A stretch of 58,631 nt of DNA. Source: Pseudomonadota bacterium (GTDB taxonomy: Bacteria > Chloroflexota > UBA6077 > JAJPHF01). The stretch covers positions 1-58,631 of the forward strand of contig JAJPHF010000023.1 in the NCBI GenBank assembly GCA_021325365.1. Direction: 5' to 3'. The position numbers and the translations under genes are program-made. Positions 41,381-48,846 of the stretch are shown here, one piece after another. Numbering within the stretch: the first letter of the stretch is position 1; each line of letters begins with the position of its first letter. The notes under the pieces are model-generated. The model saw only the letters and a program-made list of their open reading frames with translations, searched no databases and was not told the DNA's origin.

Positions 41381-42680
41381 GGGGGCTGGGGGCGCGTCCG
41401 GGGGCGCGCAGGTAGTCGCGGAGCGCGCCGTAGACCGGCAGCGGGGTGAAATCGGGCTCCAGCAGGCGAAAGTAGTACCAGGCCTCGTCGCGGCGGCTGG
41501 CGTCGGCGCGCTTGAGGTACCAGACGAAGCTGCGCTGGAGCCACGGCCACTCGGCGCGAATGCGCTCCAGCGCGCGCACCGTGTAGCGTGCCTGCTGCGC
41601 CTCGCTGACGCGGCCGTAGACGGCGGGGCCGGGGAAGTCGGGCGGCAGCGCGTCCCAGCCGAGCTCGGCGGCCCAGACCGGCTTAGCCGCGTCGCCGCGG
41701 CGCACCATCAGCTCGCGCACGAGCAGCGGCCGCGAGAAGTTCACGCGGTCGGGCGCCAGGCGGCGGTCGTCGGGGCCGTCGCGCAGGCCGTACGCCTGGA
41801 CGGCCAGCACGTCGAAGTAGGCGCCCGCGCCGGCGTCGTACATCGCGTCGAGGAAGCGTAGCTCGCTCTGCGCCCAGGGGCTGTCCTCGACGGTGGGCGC
41901 GAGCGCGGGCGCGACGATCACGGCGTCGGGATTGGCGGCTTTGGCGCGGCGGTAGCCCTCGGCCAGGAGGGCGGTGAAGGCGACGGGGTCGACTGGCTGC
42001 TCGCCCCACTCGCTGGCCAGGTTCGGCTCGTTCCAGAGCTGGAAGTAGCGCACGCGCCCGGCGTAGCGCCCGACGACCGCCGCGACGTAATCGCCGTAGT
42101 CGGCTAGATTGGTCGGCGGCGTGGCGGGCGAGGGGTTGCCGGGCCGCGCCCAGGCGGGACTCGTGTCGAGGCGGGCGAGCACGTCGAGGCCGTACTCGGC
42201 GGCCAGGTCGACGATCTCGTCGTACTTGGCCCAGCTATCCTGGTCCCAGCGGGCGTCCCAGTAGACGCCTTTGGCGTCGGGCTCCATCTCGGCCCAGGGG
42301 AACTGCTGGCGGATGGCGCCGAAGCCGGCGTCGCGCGCCATCTGGAGCGCGCGGCGGCGGCTGGCCGGCTCCACCTCCTGCTCGAGGAAGGTGTTGACGC
42401 CCACCAGCCCGGCGTCGGGCGCCGGCGCCACCTGGTCGTCGGCGGTGTAGACCGGCGGCGCCGTGAGCCGCGACCAGCCGGCGATGAGCGTGTCGCGGGC
42501 CTCGCCGTCGCGCAGCGCCAGCAGCCCGGCCGCCAGCGCCAGCAGGACCAGCGCGCCGCCGATCGCCAGGATCGCCAGCCGCGCCCGCCCGATCCGTCCC
42601 GCCACGCCGCCTCCGCGCCCTTCTGCCGTGGTCGCCGTCCGGCGGAGTATAGCCGGCCCGGCCGCGCCGCCTGCACCCAT
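41364..42680 (-). CDS. Membrane-anchored glycoside hydrolase (clan GH-A type)
   Basis: A 438-residue protein with an N-terminal membrane anchor (LAILAIGGALVLLALAAGLL) and a TIM-barrel hydrolase. It shows FGAIRQQFPWAEMEP, the acid/base Glu in YFQLWNEPNLA and the probable nucleophile Glu in PVWAAELGWD, plus LAVQAYG. These are clan A features (GH5/GH39-like). The first start considered, ATG 42680, has AGGAGG close upstream; a GTG about 25 codons later is also plausible. It would act outside the cell on a polysaccharide of unknown type. Confidence 0.82.
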   Translation of the reverse strand: MGAGGAAGPAILRRTATTAEGRGGGVAGRIGRARLAILAIGGALVLLALAAGLLALRDGEARDTLIAGWSRLTAPPVYTADDQVAPAPDAGLVGVNTFLEQEVEPASRRRALQMARDAGFGAIRQQFPWAEMEPDAKGVYWDARWDQDSWAKYDEIVDLAAEYGLDVLARLDTSPAWARPGNPSPATPPTNLADYGDYVAAVVGRYAGRVRYFQLWNEPNLASEWGEQPVDPVAFTALLAEGYRRAKAANPDAVIVAPALAPTVEDSPWAQSELRFLDAMYDAGAGAYFDVLAVQAYGLRDGPDDRRLAPDRVNFSRPLLVRELMVRRGDAAKPVWAAELGWDALPPDFPGPAVYGRVSEAQQARYTVRALERIRAEWPWLQRSFVWYLKRADASRRDEAWYYFRLLEPDFTPLPVYGALRDYLRAPGRAPSPHRDPP

Positions 42681-42863
42681 TCCGCCTCCTAACTGATCCG
42701 GGGTCGCTGCCCGGCTCACGCCGCCGCGATGCTCAGCCCCCGTGTCTCCCCAATACCGCCCGCGCGTGCGCCAATCTATCCGAAAAACGGTCAAACGATG
42801 CTCCTTTACCGGGCGGCCTCGCTATTGCGGTTGGCAGCTTGGGTGAGCGGTCGGCAACCGCCG

Positions 42864-42930
42864 GGCTGCGGCCTTGACGGCCGCGGGCGGGCACCAGACC
42901 CGCCCCTACGTCATCCTCTCCGCTCACACA
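42864..42930. repeat. Family D repeat (intergenic copy)
   Basis: GCGGCCTTGACGGCCGCGGG, then GCGGGCACCAGACCCGCCCC and CTACGTCATCCTCTCCGCTC. It matches the in-frame stretch in the Dna2-like gene at 11076-11140. It runs directly into the tandem repeat starting at 42906. Confidence 0.7.
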
Positions 42931-43016
42931 TTCTGTAGCCAGCTACGTCATCCTCTCCGCTCACACATTCTGTAGCCAGCTACGTCATCCTCTCCGCTCA
43001 CACATTCTGTAGCGAG
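42906..43016. repeat. Three tandem copies of a 37-bp unit
   Basis: Units at 42906-42942, 42943-42979 and 42980-43016, each CTACGTCATCCTCTCCGCTC followed by ACACATTCTGTAGCCAG. Only the last copy differs, with GCGAG for GCCAG. There are no spacers, so this is not a CRISPR array. The first unit is the tail of a family D repeat that has been amplified. No gene is seen in 42681-43278. Confidence 0.9.
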
Positions 43017-43241
43017 CTCTACTGAGGAAGGCTATTGGCGGGGGGCGATCGTCCGGGGGACGCGGCGGGCGGCAGCGATGGGAGCGCGGGTGGCGGGGCG
43101 GGGCGACGGATGGCAAGACCGTGGGGACGCCGCCGGCCGGGGGGCGGTTACGACCGCGGGGGCCGCTTTTGCTCGGGCGCGGGCTCGCCCGTGGGGGGGC
43201 GCCCTGGCTGGGGGGCTCGGTGGCGACCGCGGGGCGCGTGG

Positions 43242-43247
43242 TATGCT
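43242..43247 (+). promoter_or_regulatory. Possible -10 box (TATGCT)
   Basis: GGTATGCTGCTTAAGG lies 37 bp upstream of ATG 43279, at a promoter-like spacing. It is a poorer match to the recurrent pattern than the other -10 boxes. Confidence 0.3.
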
Positions 43248-43278
43248 GCTTAAGGCGTCGCGTGCGGGAGGACGGGGA

Positions 43279-44004
43279 ATGGAGCTAAGGCACATTATTC
43301 AGGCGTGGCAGACGCTGATCCTGCGCCTCGACGCCGGCGAGCCCTACCTTGGCCGGCCGCTGCGCCGCGCCGCCCACCCGATCGCCGCCGAGCGGGGCGC
43401 CGACGGCAAGCTGCTGGTGGTGCTCGGCTGCTGGCTGCTGCCGGAGCTGGACTTCCTGAGCGACCCGGACATCGCCGAGCAGGTGGCCGCGGCGCTGTCG
43501 CGGATGCTGGAGGACGAGATCGTCGTCAAGGTCGTGTCGTGGCCGTCGGGGATGACGCAGGCGCCGCCCGACGCGCTCGACGTGCCGGCGCCCGACCTGC
43601 TGGCGGGGCTGCCCGAGGCGGTGCGGGCGGAGGCGGTGAACTGCGAGTCGGCGCTCCAGCGGTGGTTCTACGCGCGCGCCTACCAGCGCGGCTTGCGGCC
43701 GGAGCTACAGTACGTCGTCGGGCACTACCGCCTGGACTTCGTGCTGCCGCGCTACCGCGTGGCGGCGGAGGTCGCGGGGTGGGAAGCGCGTCAAGGCCCG
43801 CGCGAGCGTGAGCACCAGCTTGGTGCCGAGCGGTGGCGCGTGGCCTGGTTCGCCGGCCAGGAGGCCCACGCGGACGCCGACCGCTGCGTGGCGGCGCTGC
43901 TGCGCCTGTTGCCCCGCGACGCCTACGTGGCGGCCGGGCCGCGCCGCCCCCCCGCCCAGTCGCTTCCCCGCCCCCGCCGCAACGGCTACCGCGAGCGGCG
44001 GTGA
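43279..44004 (+). CDS. DUF559-like protein with PD-(D/E)XK nuclease-type C-terminus
   Basis: A 241-residue protein. The first ~110 residues (QTLILRLDAGEPYLGRPLRR, then LLVVLGCWLLPELDFL) are unrecognised. The C-terminal half follows the Vsr/DUF559 pattern: ESALQRWFYARAYQRGLRPE, LQYVVGHYRLDFVLPRYRVA, AEVAGWEARQG and ERWRVAWFAGQEAHADADRC. The Asp in RLDFVLP and Glu in AAEVAGW are the expected metal ligands, though the usual third residue is not obvious. GGGAGGACGGGG precedes ATG 43279. No methylase or restriction partner is adjacent. Confidence 0.72.
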   Translation: MELRHIIQAWQTLILRLDAGEPYLGRPLRRAAHPIAAERGADGKLLVVLGCWLLPELDFLSDPDIAEQVAAALSRMLEDEIVVKVVSWPSGMTQAPPDALDVPAPDLLAGLPEAVRAEAVNCESALQRWFYARAYQRGLRPELQYVVGHYRLDFVLPRYRVAAEVAGWEARQGPREREHQLGAERWRVAWFAGQEAHADADRCVAALLRLLPRDAYVAAGPRRPPAQSLPRPRRNGYRERR

Positions 44005-44028
44005 ATCACCCAAGGACTCGGCCAGAGC

Positions 44029-44066
44029 TGGTATGTCTGTTTGGCGAAGGCAAACAGACACACCAG
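44029..44066. terminator. Long dyad between the DUF559 gene and the kai operon
   Basis: CTGGTATGTCTGTTTG at 44029-44043 and its near-exact complement at 44051-44066 (one mismatch) around the loop GCGAAGG. It lies 24 bp after the upstream stop and ends 32 bp before the -10 box of the kai operon. It may be a terminator or an operator for a dimeric regulator; there is no T-tract. Confidence 0.6.
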
Positions 44067-44097
44067 GCTGGGTCGGCAGCTTGCTCACCAATTGCTC

Positions 44098-44103
44098 TAT
44101 AAT
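44098..44103 (+). promoter_or_regulatory. Probable -10 box (TATAAT) of the kai operon
   Basis: CTATAATGCGGGGC lies 104 bp upstream of the GTG at 44208 and is a perfect -10 hexamer. No good -35 hexamer is visible at 16-18 bp, so an activator or extended -10 may be used. Confidence 0.5.
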
Positions 44104-44207
44104 GCGGGGCTCGCGCGTCCTGGTCGTGCGTTGATCAACTCATCACAGCTACCCAGCCTATAGCCGTCGCTGGCTGCTGATGGTGCGTGTGCCGCGGAGT
44201 AAGTTTC

Positions 44208-45092
44208 GTGGCCAACGACTCCATCCACGTGCTGTTGGTCGAAGATTCCCCGGTCAATGCGGACCTCATGAAGGAGGTGCTGGCCGAGCCGCAGCGGAGC
44301 GGGCCGGCGCAGCCGGCGTTCCGCGTGGTACACGTCGGACGGCTGGCGAACGCCTTAGTCCGCCTAGATCAGGGCGACATCGACGTGGTGCTCCTCGATC
44401 TGTCGCTGCCCGACAGCCAGGGATTCGATACGTTCGCCAAGACGCACGCCCGTGCCCCGCGCGTGCCGATCGTCGTGCTCACCGCGTGGGACGACGCGGA
44501 GCTGGCCGCGCGAGCCGTGCGCGAAGGCGCACAAGACTACCTGGTCAAGGGCGAGATGCCGATTGAGCTAGTGACGCGGTCGCTCCGCTACGCCATTGAA
44601 CGGAAGCGGGCGGAGGCGGAGCTGCTCCGTGAGCAGGCGGCTCGCGCGGCGGCCGAGGCGGCCCTGGATCACGCGCGGCAAGCGGAGAAGCAGCGCCGCG
44701 AGCACCAGCGCCGGGAGCTGCGCTCGCTGGAACGGCTGTCGGCGCCCGGCGCCACAGCGATCACCGCCCAGGTGTTCGGCGTCGAGCCGCTGAGCCGCGC
44801 CCTCCCGGAGACGTTCCGAGAGCTTACGGCACGGTACGCGCAGCTCCTCGATCTGGCGTTGGAGCAGCGAACGCACCGGGTGGACCACCGGCTGTCGGAT
44901 GCTCTCCGCGCGCTGGCGGACGAGCTGGGCTTTCTCCATGCCGGCCCGCGCGACGTGATCGAGCTGCACACCGCCGCGCTCAAGAGCCGCCTGGCCGAGG
45001 CGCAAGCGCCGAAGGCGCAGGCGTACATCGACGAGGGGCGGATGACGGTGCTAGAGCTAATGGGGCACCTCGTGGCATACTACCGCAGTTGA
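44208..45092 (+). CDS. Receiver protein with KaiA-like C-terminal domain
   Basis: A 294-residue protein with GTG 44208 preceded by GGAG. Residues 5-118 form a complete REC domain: Asp13, phosphoacceptor Asp64, Thr92 and Lys114. Residues 130-180 are a charged coiled coil. Residues about 199-294 are helical and end DVIELHTAALKSRL, then GRMTVLELMGHLVAYYRS. This resembles the cyanobacterial KaiA C-terminal domain, whose last helices read VVEIHMELIDEF and then RLTLIDVIAHLCEMYRRS. In KaiA this domain binds the KaiC tail and promotes phosphorylation. The stop overlaps the kaiB start (TTGA). Alignment was made by eye from memory, so the homology needs testing. Confidence 0.72.
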   Translation: MANDSIHVLLVEDSPVNADLMKEVLAEPQRSGPAQPAFRVVHVGRLANALVRLDQGDIDVVLLDLSLPDSQGFDTFAKTHARAPRVPIVVLTAWDDAELAARAVREGAQDYLVKGEMPIELVTRSLRYAIERKRAEAELLREQAARAAAEAALDHARQAEKQRREHQRRELRSLERLSAPGATAITAQVFGVEPLSRALPETFRELTARYAQLLDLALEQRTHRVDHRLSDALRALADELGFLHAGPRDVIELHTAALKSRLAEAQAPKAQAYIDEGRMTVLELMGHLVAYYRS

Positions 45093-45439
45093 CCGCAGCC
45101 TCGCCGGAAGCGCTGGCCGAGAGAGCCGTGCCGTTGCCGAAGCATCTGTTCAAGCTGTACGTCACCGGGCAGACGCCACGCTCCGAGCGTGCGATCGCGA
45201 ACCTGCGACGGATCTGCCGGGACGCGCTGGGCAGCGACTACGAGCTTGTGATCATCGACGTGCTGGAGCACCCTCACCTGGCCGAACAAGATCGGGTGAT
45301 GGTGACGCCCACCCTCGTGAAGCAGGTGCCCCCACCCCCCCGCCGGGTGCTCGGCGACCTCTCGGACACGGAGCGCGTCCTGGCGGAGCTGCACGTTGAG
45401 CCAGCAGCCGCGCCAGGGCCCGCGAGAGAGGAACCATGA
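45089..45439 (+). CDS. kaiB: Clock protein KaiB
   Basis: A 116-residue thioredoxin-like protein with the KaiB consensus throughout: FKLYVTGQTPRSERAIANLR, ELVIIDVLEHPHLAEQDRVM, VTPTLVKQVPPPPRRVLGDL and SD. The conserved GDLSD segment contains the residues involved in KaiB fold switching. The TTG start at 45089 overlaps the previous stop; GTG 45128 would give a shorter form. KaiB binds the KaiC CI ring. The stop overlaps kaiC ATG (ATGA). A generic thioredoxin is excluded by the absence of a CxxC and the match to KaiB-specific motifs. Confidence 0.93.
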   Translation: MTAASPEALAERAVPLPKHLFKLYVTGQTPRSERAIANLRRICRDALGSDYELVIIDVLEHPHLAEQDRVMVTPTLVKQVPPPPRRVLGDLSDTERVLAELHVEPAAAPGPAREEP

Positions 45440-46971
45440 GCGACCGCGCTAACGACAACGGTATCGTCCGGCTGCCGATCGGCATCCCGGGCTTTGACCT
45501 CATTGCCCAGGGCGGCCTGCCGCGCGGCCGGACCACCTTGGTTGCCGGCACGGCCGGCAGCGCGAAGACGGTCTTCGCCGCCCAGTTCCTGGCCGAGGGG
45601 ATCGCCAGCGACGACGAGCACGGCGTCTTCGTGACCTTCGAAGAGTCGCCCGGGGACATCCGCGGCAACATGCTCGGCTTCAACTGGGACATCACGCAGT
45701 GGGAAGCCGAGGGCAAGTGGGCCTTCGTGGATGCGTCGCCCCAACCCGAGGACGAGGCCGTCGTCACGGGCGAGTACGATCTGGGGGCGCTGATGGCGCG
45801 CCTGGAGTACGCGGTACGAACGGTGAGCGCGCGGCGCGTGGTCTTGGACTCGCTGGGCGCCGTCTTCGCGCGGCTCGGCGAGAGCCCGATCGTGCGGCGC
45901 GAGCTGTTCCGTATCGTCTCGGCGCTCAAGAAGCTCGGGGTGACGGCCGTGATGACGGCCGAGCGCACCCACGAGTACGGCGAGATCTCCCGCCATACCG
46001 TCGAGGAGTTCGTCGCCGACAACGTGGTCATCCTGCGCAACGTACTCGAGGACGAGAAACGTCGCCGGACGATCGAGATCCTAAAGTTCCGCGGGACGGC
46101 CCATCAGAAAGGCGAGTTCCCGTTCACCATCCTGCCTGGGGTCGGGATCACGATCTTGCCGCTCTCCGCGATGGAGCTGACGCAACGATCCTCCGACATC
46201 CGGATCACCTCCGGCAGCCCCGAACTGGACGAGATGTGCGGCGGCGGCTTCTTCCGCGACTCGATCATTCTCGTCTCGGGGGCGACGGGCACTGGGAAGA
46301 CGCTGATGGTGACCCAGTTCATGGCTGGCGGCTTCGCCGCGGACGAGCGCTGCTTGCTCTTCGCCTTCGAGGAGAGCCGCGAGCAGCTTTTCCGGAACGG
46401 CCAGGGGTGGGGCATCGACTTCCAGGGGATGGAGCACGACGACAAGCTGCGGGTGGTCTGCGAGTACCCGGAGGTGGCCGGCCTCGAAGATCACCTGGTC
46501 CGGATGAAGGCGATCATCGAGGAGTTCCGGCCCAACCGCGTGGCGGTCGATAGCCTGTCGGCCCTCGAGCGCGTGTCCACCATCAAGGGATTTCGGGAGT
46601 TTGTCATCGGGTTAACGTCCTTCATGAAGGACCAGGAGATGGCCGGCCTGTTCACGTCGACGACGCCGACCCTGATGGGCGGGGAGTCGGTGACGGAAGC
46701 CCACATCTCGTCGATCACGGACTCTATCATCCTGCTACGGTACGTGGAGATGTTTGGCGAGATGCGCCGCGGCGTGACCGTGCTCAAGATGCGCGGCTCG
46801 AAGCACGACAAGGACATCCGCGAGTTCATGATCGACGGCAGCGGCATGCACATTGCCAAACCGTTCCGCAACGTCGTCGGGATCTTGTCCGGGCGGCCCA
46901 CGCACGTGGGCCTGGGCGAGGTGGACCGAATCAGCGACCTGTTCGCCCAGGGAACCAGCCCGGAGGGATAG
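45436..46971 (+). CDS. kaiC: Clock ATPase KaiC
   Basis: A 511-residue tandem RecA-type ATPase. CI: Walker A GTAGSAKT (Lys44) and catalytic Glu pair in VTFEESP. CII: Walker A GATGTGKT (Lys288), FAFEESREQL and RVAVDSLSALE. The autophosphorylation region reads SVTEAHISSITDS, placing Thr420, Ser425 and Ser426 where cyanobacterial KaiC has Thr426, Ser431 and Thr432. The Ser replacing the second site is a conservative change. The C-terminus is shorter than in KaiC of Synechococcus. KaiC acts as the oscillator core and its phosphorylation cycle sets period. The CI P-loop has Ser-Ala where Gly is usual. Confidence 0.96.
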   Translation: MSDRANDNGIVRLPIGIPGFDLIAQGGLPRGRTTLVAGTAGSAKTVFAAQFLAEGIASDDEHGVFVTFEESPGDIRGNMLGFNWDITQWEAEGKWAFVDASPQPEDEAVVTGEYDLGALMARLEYAVRTVSARRVVLDSLGAVFARLGESPIVRRELFRIVSALKKLGVTAVMTAERTHEYGEISRHTVEEFVADNVVILRNVLEDEKRRRTIEILKFRGTAHQKGEFPFTILPGVGITILPLSAMELTQRSSDIRITSGSPELDEMCGGGFFRDSIILVSGATGTGKTLMVTQFMAGGFAADERCLLFAFEESREQLFRNGQGWGIDFQGMEHDDKLRVVCEYPEVAGLEDHLVRMKAIIEEFRPNRVAVDSLSALERVSTIKGFREFVIGLTSFMKDQEMAGLFTSTTPTLMGGESVTEAHISSITDSIILLRYVEMFGEMRRGVTVLKMRGSKHDKDIREFMIDGSGMHIAKPFRNVVGILSGRPTHVGLGEVDRISDLFAQGTSPEG

Positions 46972-46974
46972 CCC

Positions 46975-48090
46975 GTGTCGGCCAGGGCCGGAAGACGGCA
47001 GCAGCCTCCGCGGCGACGGGCGGACGCCGGCCTCCGCACCATCTTGGACGCGAGCGCCGACGGCGTCGTGGTGGTGGACCAGGACGGCATCGTCTGCTTT
47101 GCGAACCCGGCGGCGGAACAGCTGTTCTCGCGCCGCGCGGAGGAGCTGATCGGCCACGTGTTTGGCTTCCCGCTGGTTGCCGACGCGACGGCGGAACTCG
47201 ACGTGCTCCGCCCGTCGGGGGCCACCTGTGTGGTGGAGATGCGCGTGGTGGCGATCGAGTGGGCCGGCCGGCCCGCGCACCTGGCGACGCTCCGCGACGT
47301 CACCGAGCGGAAGCAGGCCGAAGCCGAACGCGCCGCGCTCATTCGGGAGCAGGCGGCGCGGATGGAAGCGGAGGCGGCTCTGCAGGCGCGCGACGAGTTT
47401 CTGGCGACCACCGCGCACGAGCTGAAGACCCCGCTGACCCGGCTCCACCTCTGCGTCCAGCGCGCGCAGCGCCGCCTCGCGCGGGAGGGGCAACGGCCGC
47501 CGGCCTACGTCCAGACGGCGCTCGAACAGATCGCGCTGGAGTCGGAGCACTTGGCGCGGCTGGTGAGCCAGATGCTGGCGCTGCCGGAAATCGAGAGCCG
47601 GAGCCTCGTACTCGAGCGCGCGCCGACGGACCTCCGTCAGCTCGTGGAGGGGGTGGTAGCCCAGGCGCGTGCTACCGTGGGCGAGGGGCGGCTGCTCGTA
47701 CACTCGCCCCCTGCCCCGGTGGAGGTCTCGATCGATCCCCAAGCGGTCGAGCAGATCGTCACCAGCGCCGTGGGCAACGCGCTGCGCGCCAGCCCGCCGG
47801 GCTCCCCGATCGAGGTCGAGTTGACGACGCATCCCGCGTCGCTCTCGTCCGAGCACAGCCGGGGTAGCGCCCAGCTCGCCGTACGGGACCACGGGATGGC
47901 GGTGCCGCCCGAAGACCGCCCCCGCCTGTTCGGGCACTCCTTCGACGTTCACTCCAACGCCTACGTTTCCGGTCTGGGCCTGTGGCTGTACGTCAGCCGG
48001 CAGCTCGCCACGGCGCACGGCGGCTGCATCGACATCGAATTCCCGGAGGATGGCGGCACGCGGGTAGTCCTCAGCCTCCCGCTCGCTTGA
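46975..48090 (+). CDS. PAS-domain sensor histidine kinase (possible clock output)
   Basis: A 371-residue cytoplasmic kinase. PAS domain at about residues 19-115 (ILDASADGVVVVDQDGIVCF), short coiled coil, HisKA with phospho-His in TTAHELKTPL (about residue 144) and HATPase with G1 DHGMAV and G2 GLGLWLYVS; the N-box is VGNALRAS. It lacks membrane segments and a KaiB-like domain, so it is not a SasA homologue by domain order. The GTG start follows the kaiC stop by 3 bp with CGGAGGGA upstream. Position suggests it reads or feeds the Kai complex. Confidence 0.88.
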   Translation: MSARAGRRQQPPRRRADAGLRTILDASADGVVVVDQDGIVCFANPAAEQLFSRRAEELIGHVFGFPLVADATAELDVLRPSGATCVVEMRVVAIEWAGRPAHLATLRDVTERKQAEAERAALIREQAARMEAEAALQARDEFLATTAHELKTPLTRLHLCVQRAQRRLAREGQRPPAYVQTALEQIALESEHLARLVSQMLALPEIESRSLVLERAPTDLRQLVEGVVAQARATVGEGRLLVHSPPAPVEVSIDPQAVEQIVTSAVGNALRASPPGSPIEVELTTHPASLSSEHSRGSAQLAVRDHGMAVPPEDRPRLFGHSFDVHSNAYVSGLGLWLYVSRQLATAHGGCIDIEFPEDGGTRVVLSLPLA

Positions 48091-48241
48091 GCCGGCTCGC
48101 GCAGTGCCGCGCCAGGCGAGCGCACGGCGCGGGGGGCGGCCGGCACGTTTTCTGCGCAGGGGGGCAGCGTAGCGGCGACTGGCGACGCCGGCGCCGCGGA
48201 GCAGGTGCTCCAATCCGATATGGATCCGGGGGCGGGTGGAG

Positions 48242-48733
48242 ATGAGCGAAGACGGCCGAACTGCAGCGCAGGACACGGCCATGTCCGAGGACCGGGGACG
48301 CGGTCGCATCTTGATCGTGGATGACGACCCGCTTATCCGCGACTGCCTCGCCGCCGCGCTGAGCGATGAGGGTTATGAGACGATCACGGCGCCCCATGGG
48401 GCGGCCGCCCTGGAACTGCTCAGCCACTATCCACGATTCCACCGGCCGCCCGCCGTGATCCTGCTCGACATGCGCATGCCGGTCATGGACGGTTGGGCCT
48501 TCGCGGAAGCGTACCGGCGCCTGCCGGAGCCACACGCGCCGATCGTCGTGCTCACGGCCGCGCAGGACGGCGCCAAGGGGGCGATAGAAATCGGAGCGTA
48601 CGCCGCGGTCGCGAAGCCGTTCGATCTAGATGGCCTCCTCGCCGTGATCGACGAATGCCTCCAGCGCGATGACGGGACCGGCGGTCTTCTGCCCACGTCG
48701 GCCGACTACCTTCCCTGCCACGCGAGGCGCTGA
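48242..48733 (+). CDS. Single-domain response regulator
   Basis: A 163-residue protein that is one REC domain: ILIVDDDPLIRDCLAAAL, phosphoacceptor Asp in VILLDMRMPVMDG, Thr in VVLTAAQD and Lys in VAKPFDLD. There is no output domain, so it would act by protein interaction. ATG 48242 is a compromise start; GTG 48236 and ATG 48281 (MSEDRG) are alternatives. It is 151 bp after the kinase gene and may form a phosphorelay with it. It is not a DNA-binding RpaA homologue. Confidence 0.85.
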   Translation: MSEDGRTAAQDTAMSEDRGRGRILIVDDDPLIRDCLAAALSDEGYETITAPHGAAALELLSHYPRFHRPPAVILLDMRMPVMDGWAFAEAYRRLPEPHAPIVVLTAAQDGAKGAIEIGAYAAVAKPFDLDGLLAVIDECLQRDDGTGGLLPTSADYLPCHARR

Positions 48734-48785
48734 GGCCCGAGCTGAGCTAGAGCTAACCGGGAAAAAGCAAGGGCCGCGGAGCGAC

Positions 48786-48820
48786 GGCCGGGTGGGCGCG
48801 ACGCCCGCGCTCCCAGGGAG
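48786..48820. repeat. Family B repeat
   Basis: GGCCGGGTGGGCGCGACGCC then CGCGCTCCCAGGG, matching 6689-6724. It lies between convergent genes. Confidence 0.65.
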
Positions 48821-48846
48821 TGGACTCCCCAGGTGGGTGATTCGGC

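Noticed and set aside
42906..43016. Possible CRISPR array
   Set aside because: The three 37-bp units are contiguous, with no spacers, and no cas genes are nearby. The Cas4-like domain in the window is part of a Dna2-like helicase fusion.
44187..44207. Upstream GTG start for the KaiA-like gene
   Set aside because: It has no ribosome site, while GTG 44208 has GGAG eight bases upstream.
45089..45439. KaiB gene as a generic thioredoxin
   Set aside because: There is no CxxC, and the GDLSD, PPPPRR and LYVTGQTP motifs are specific to KaiB.
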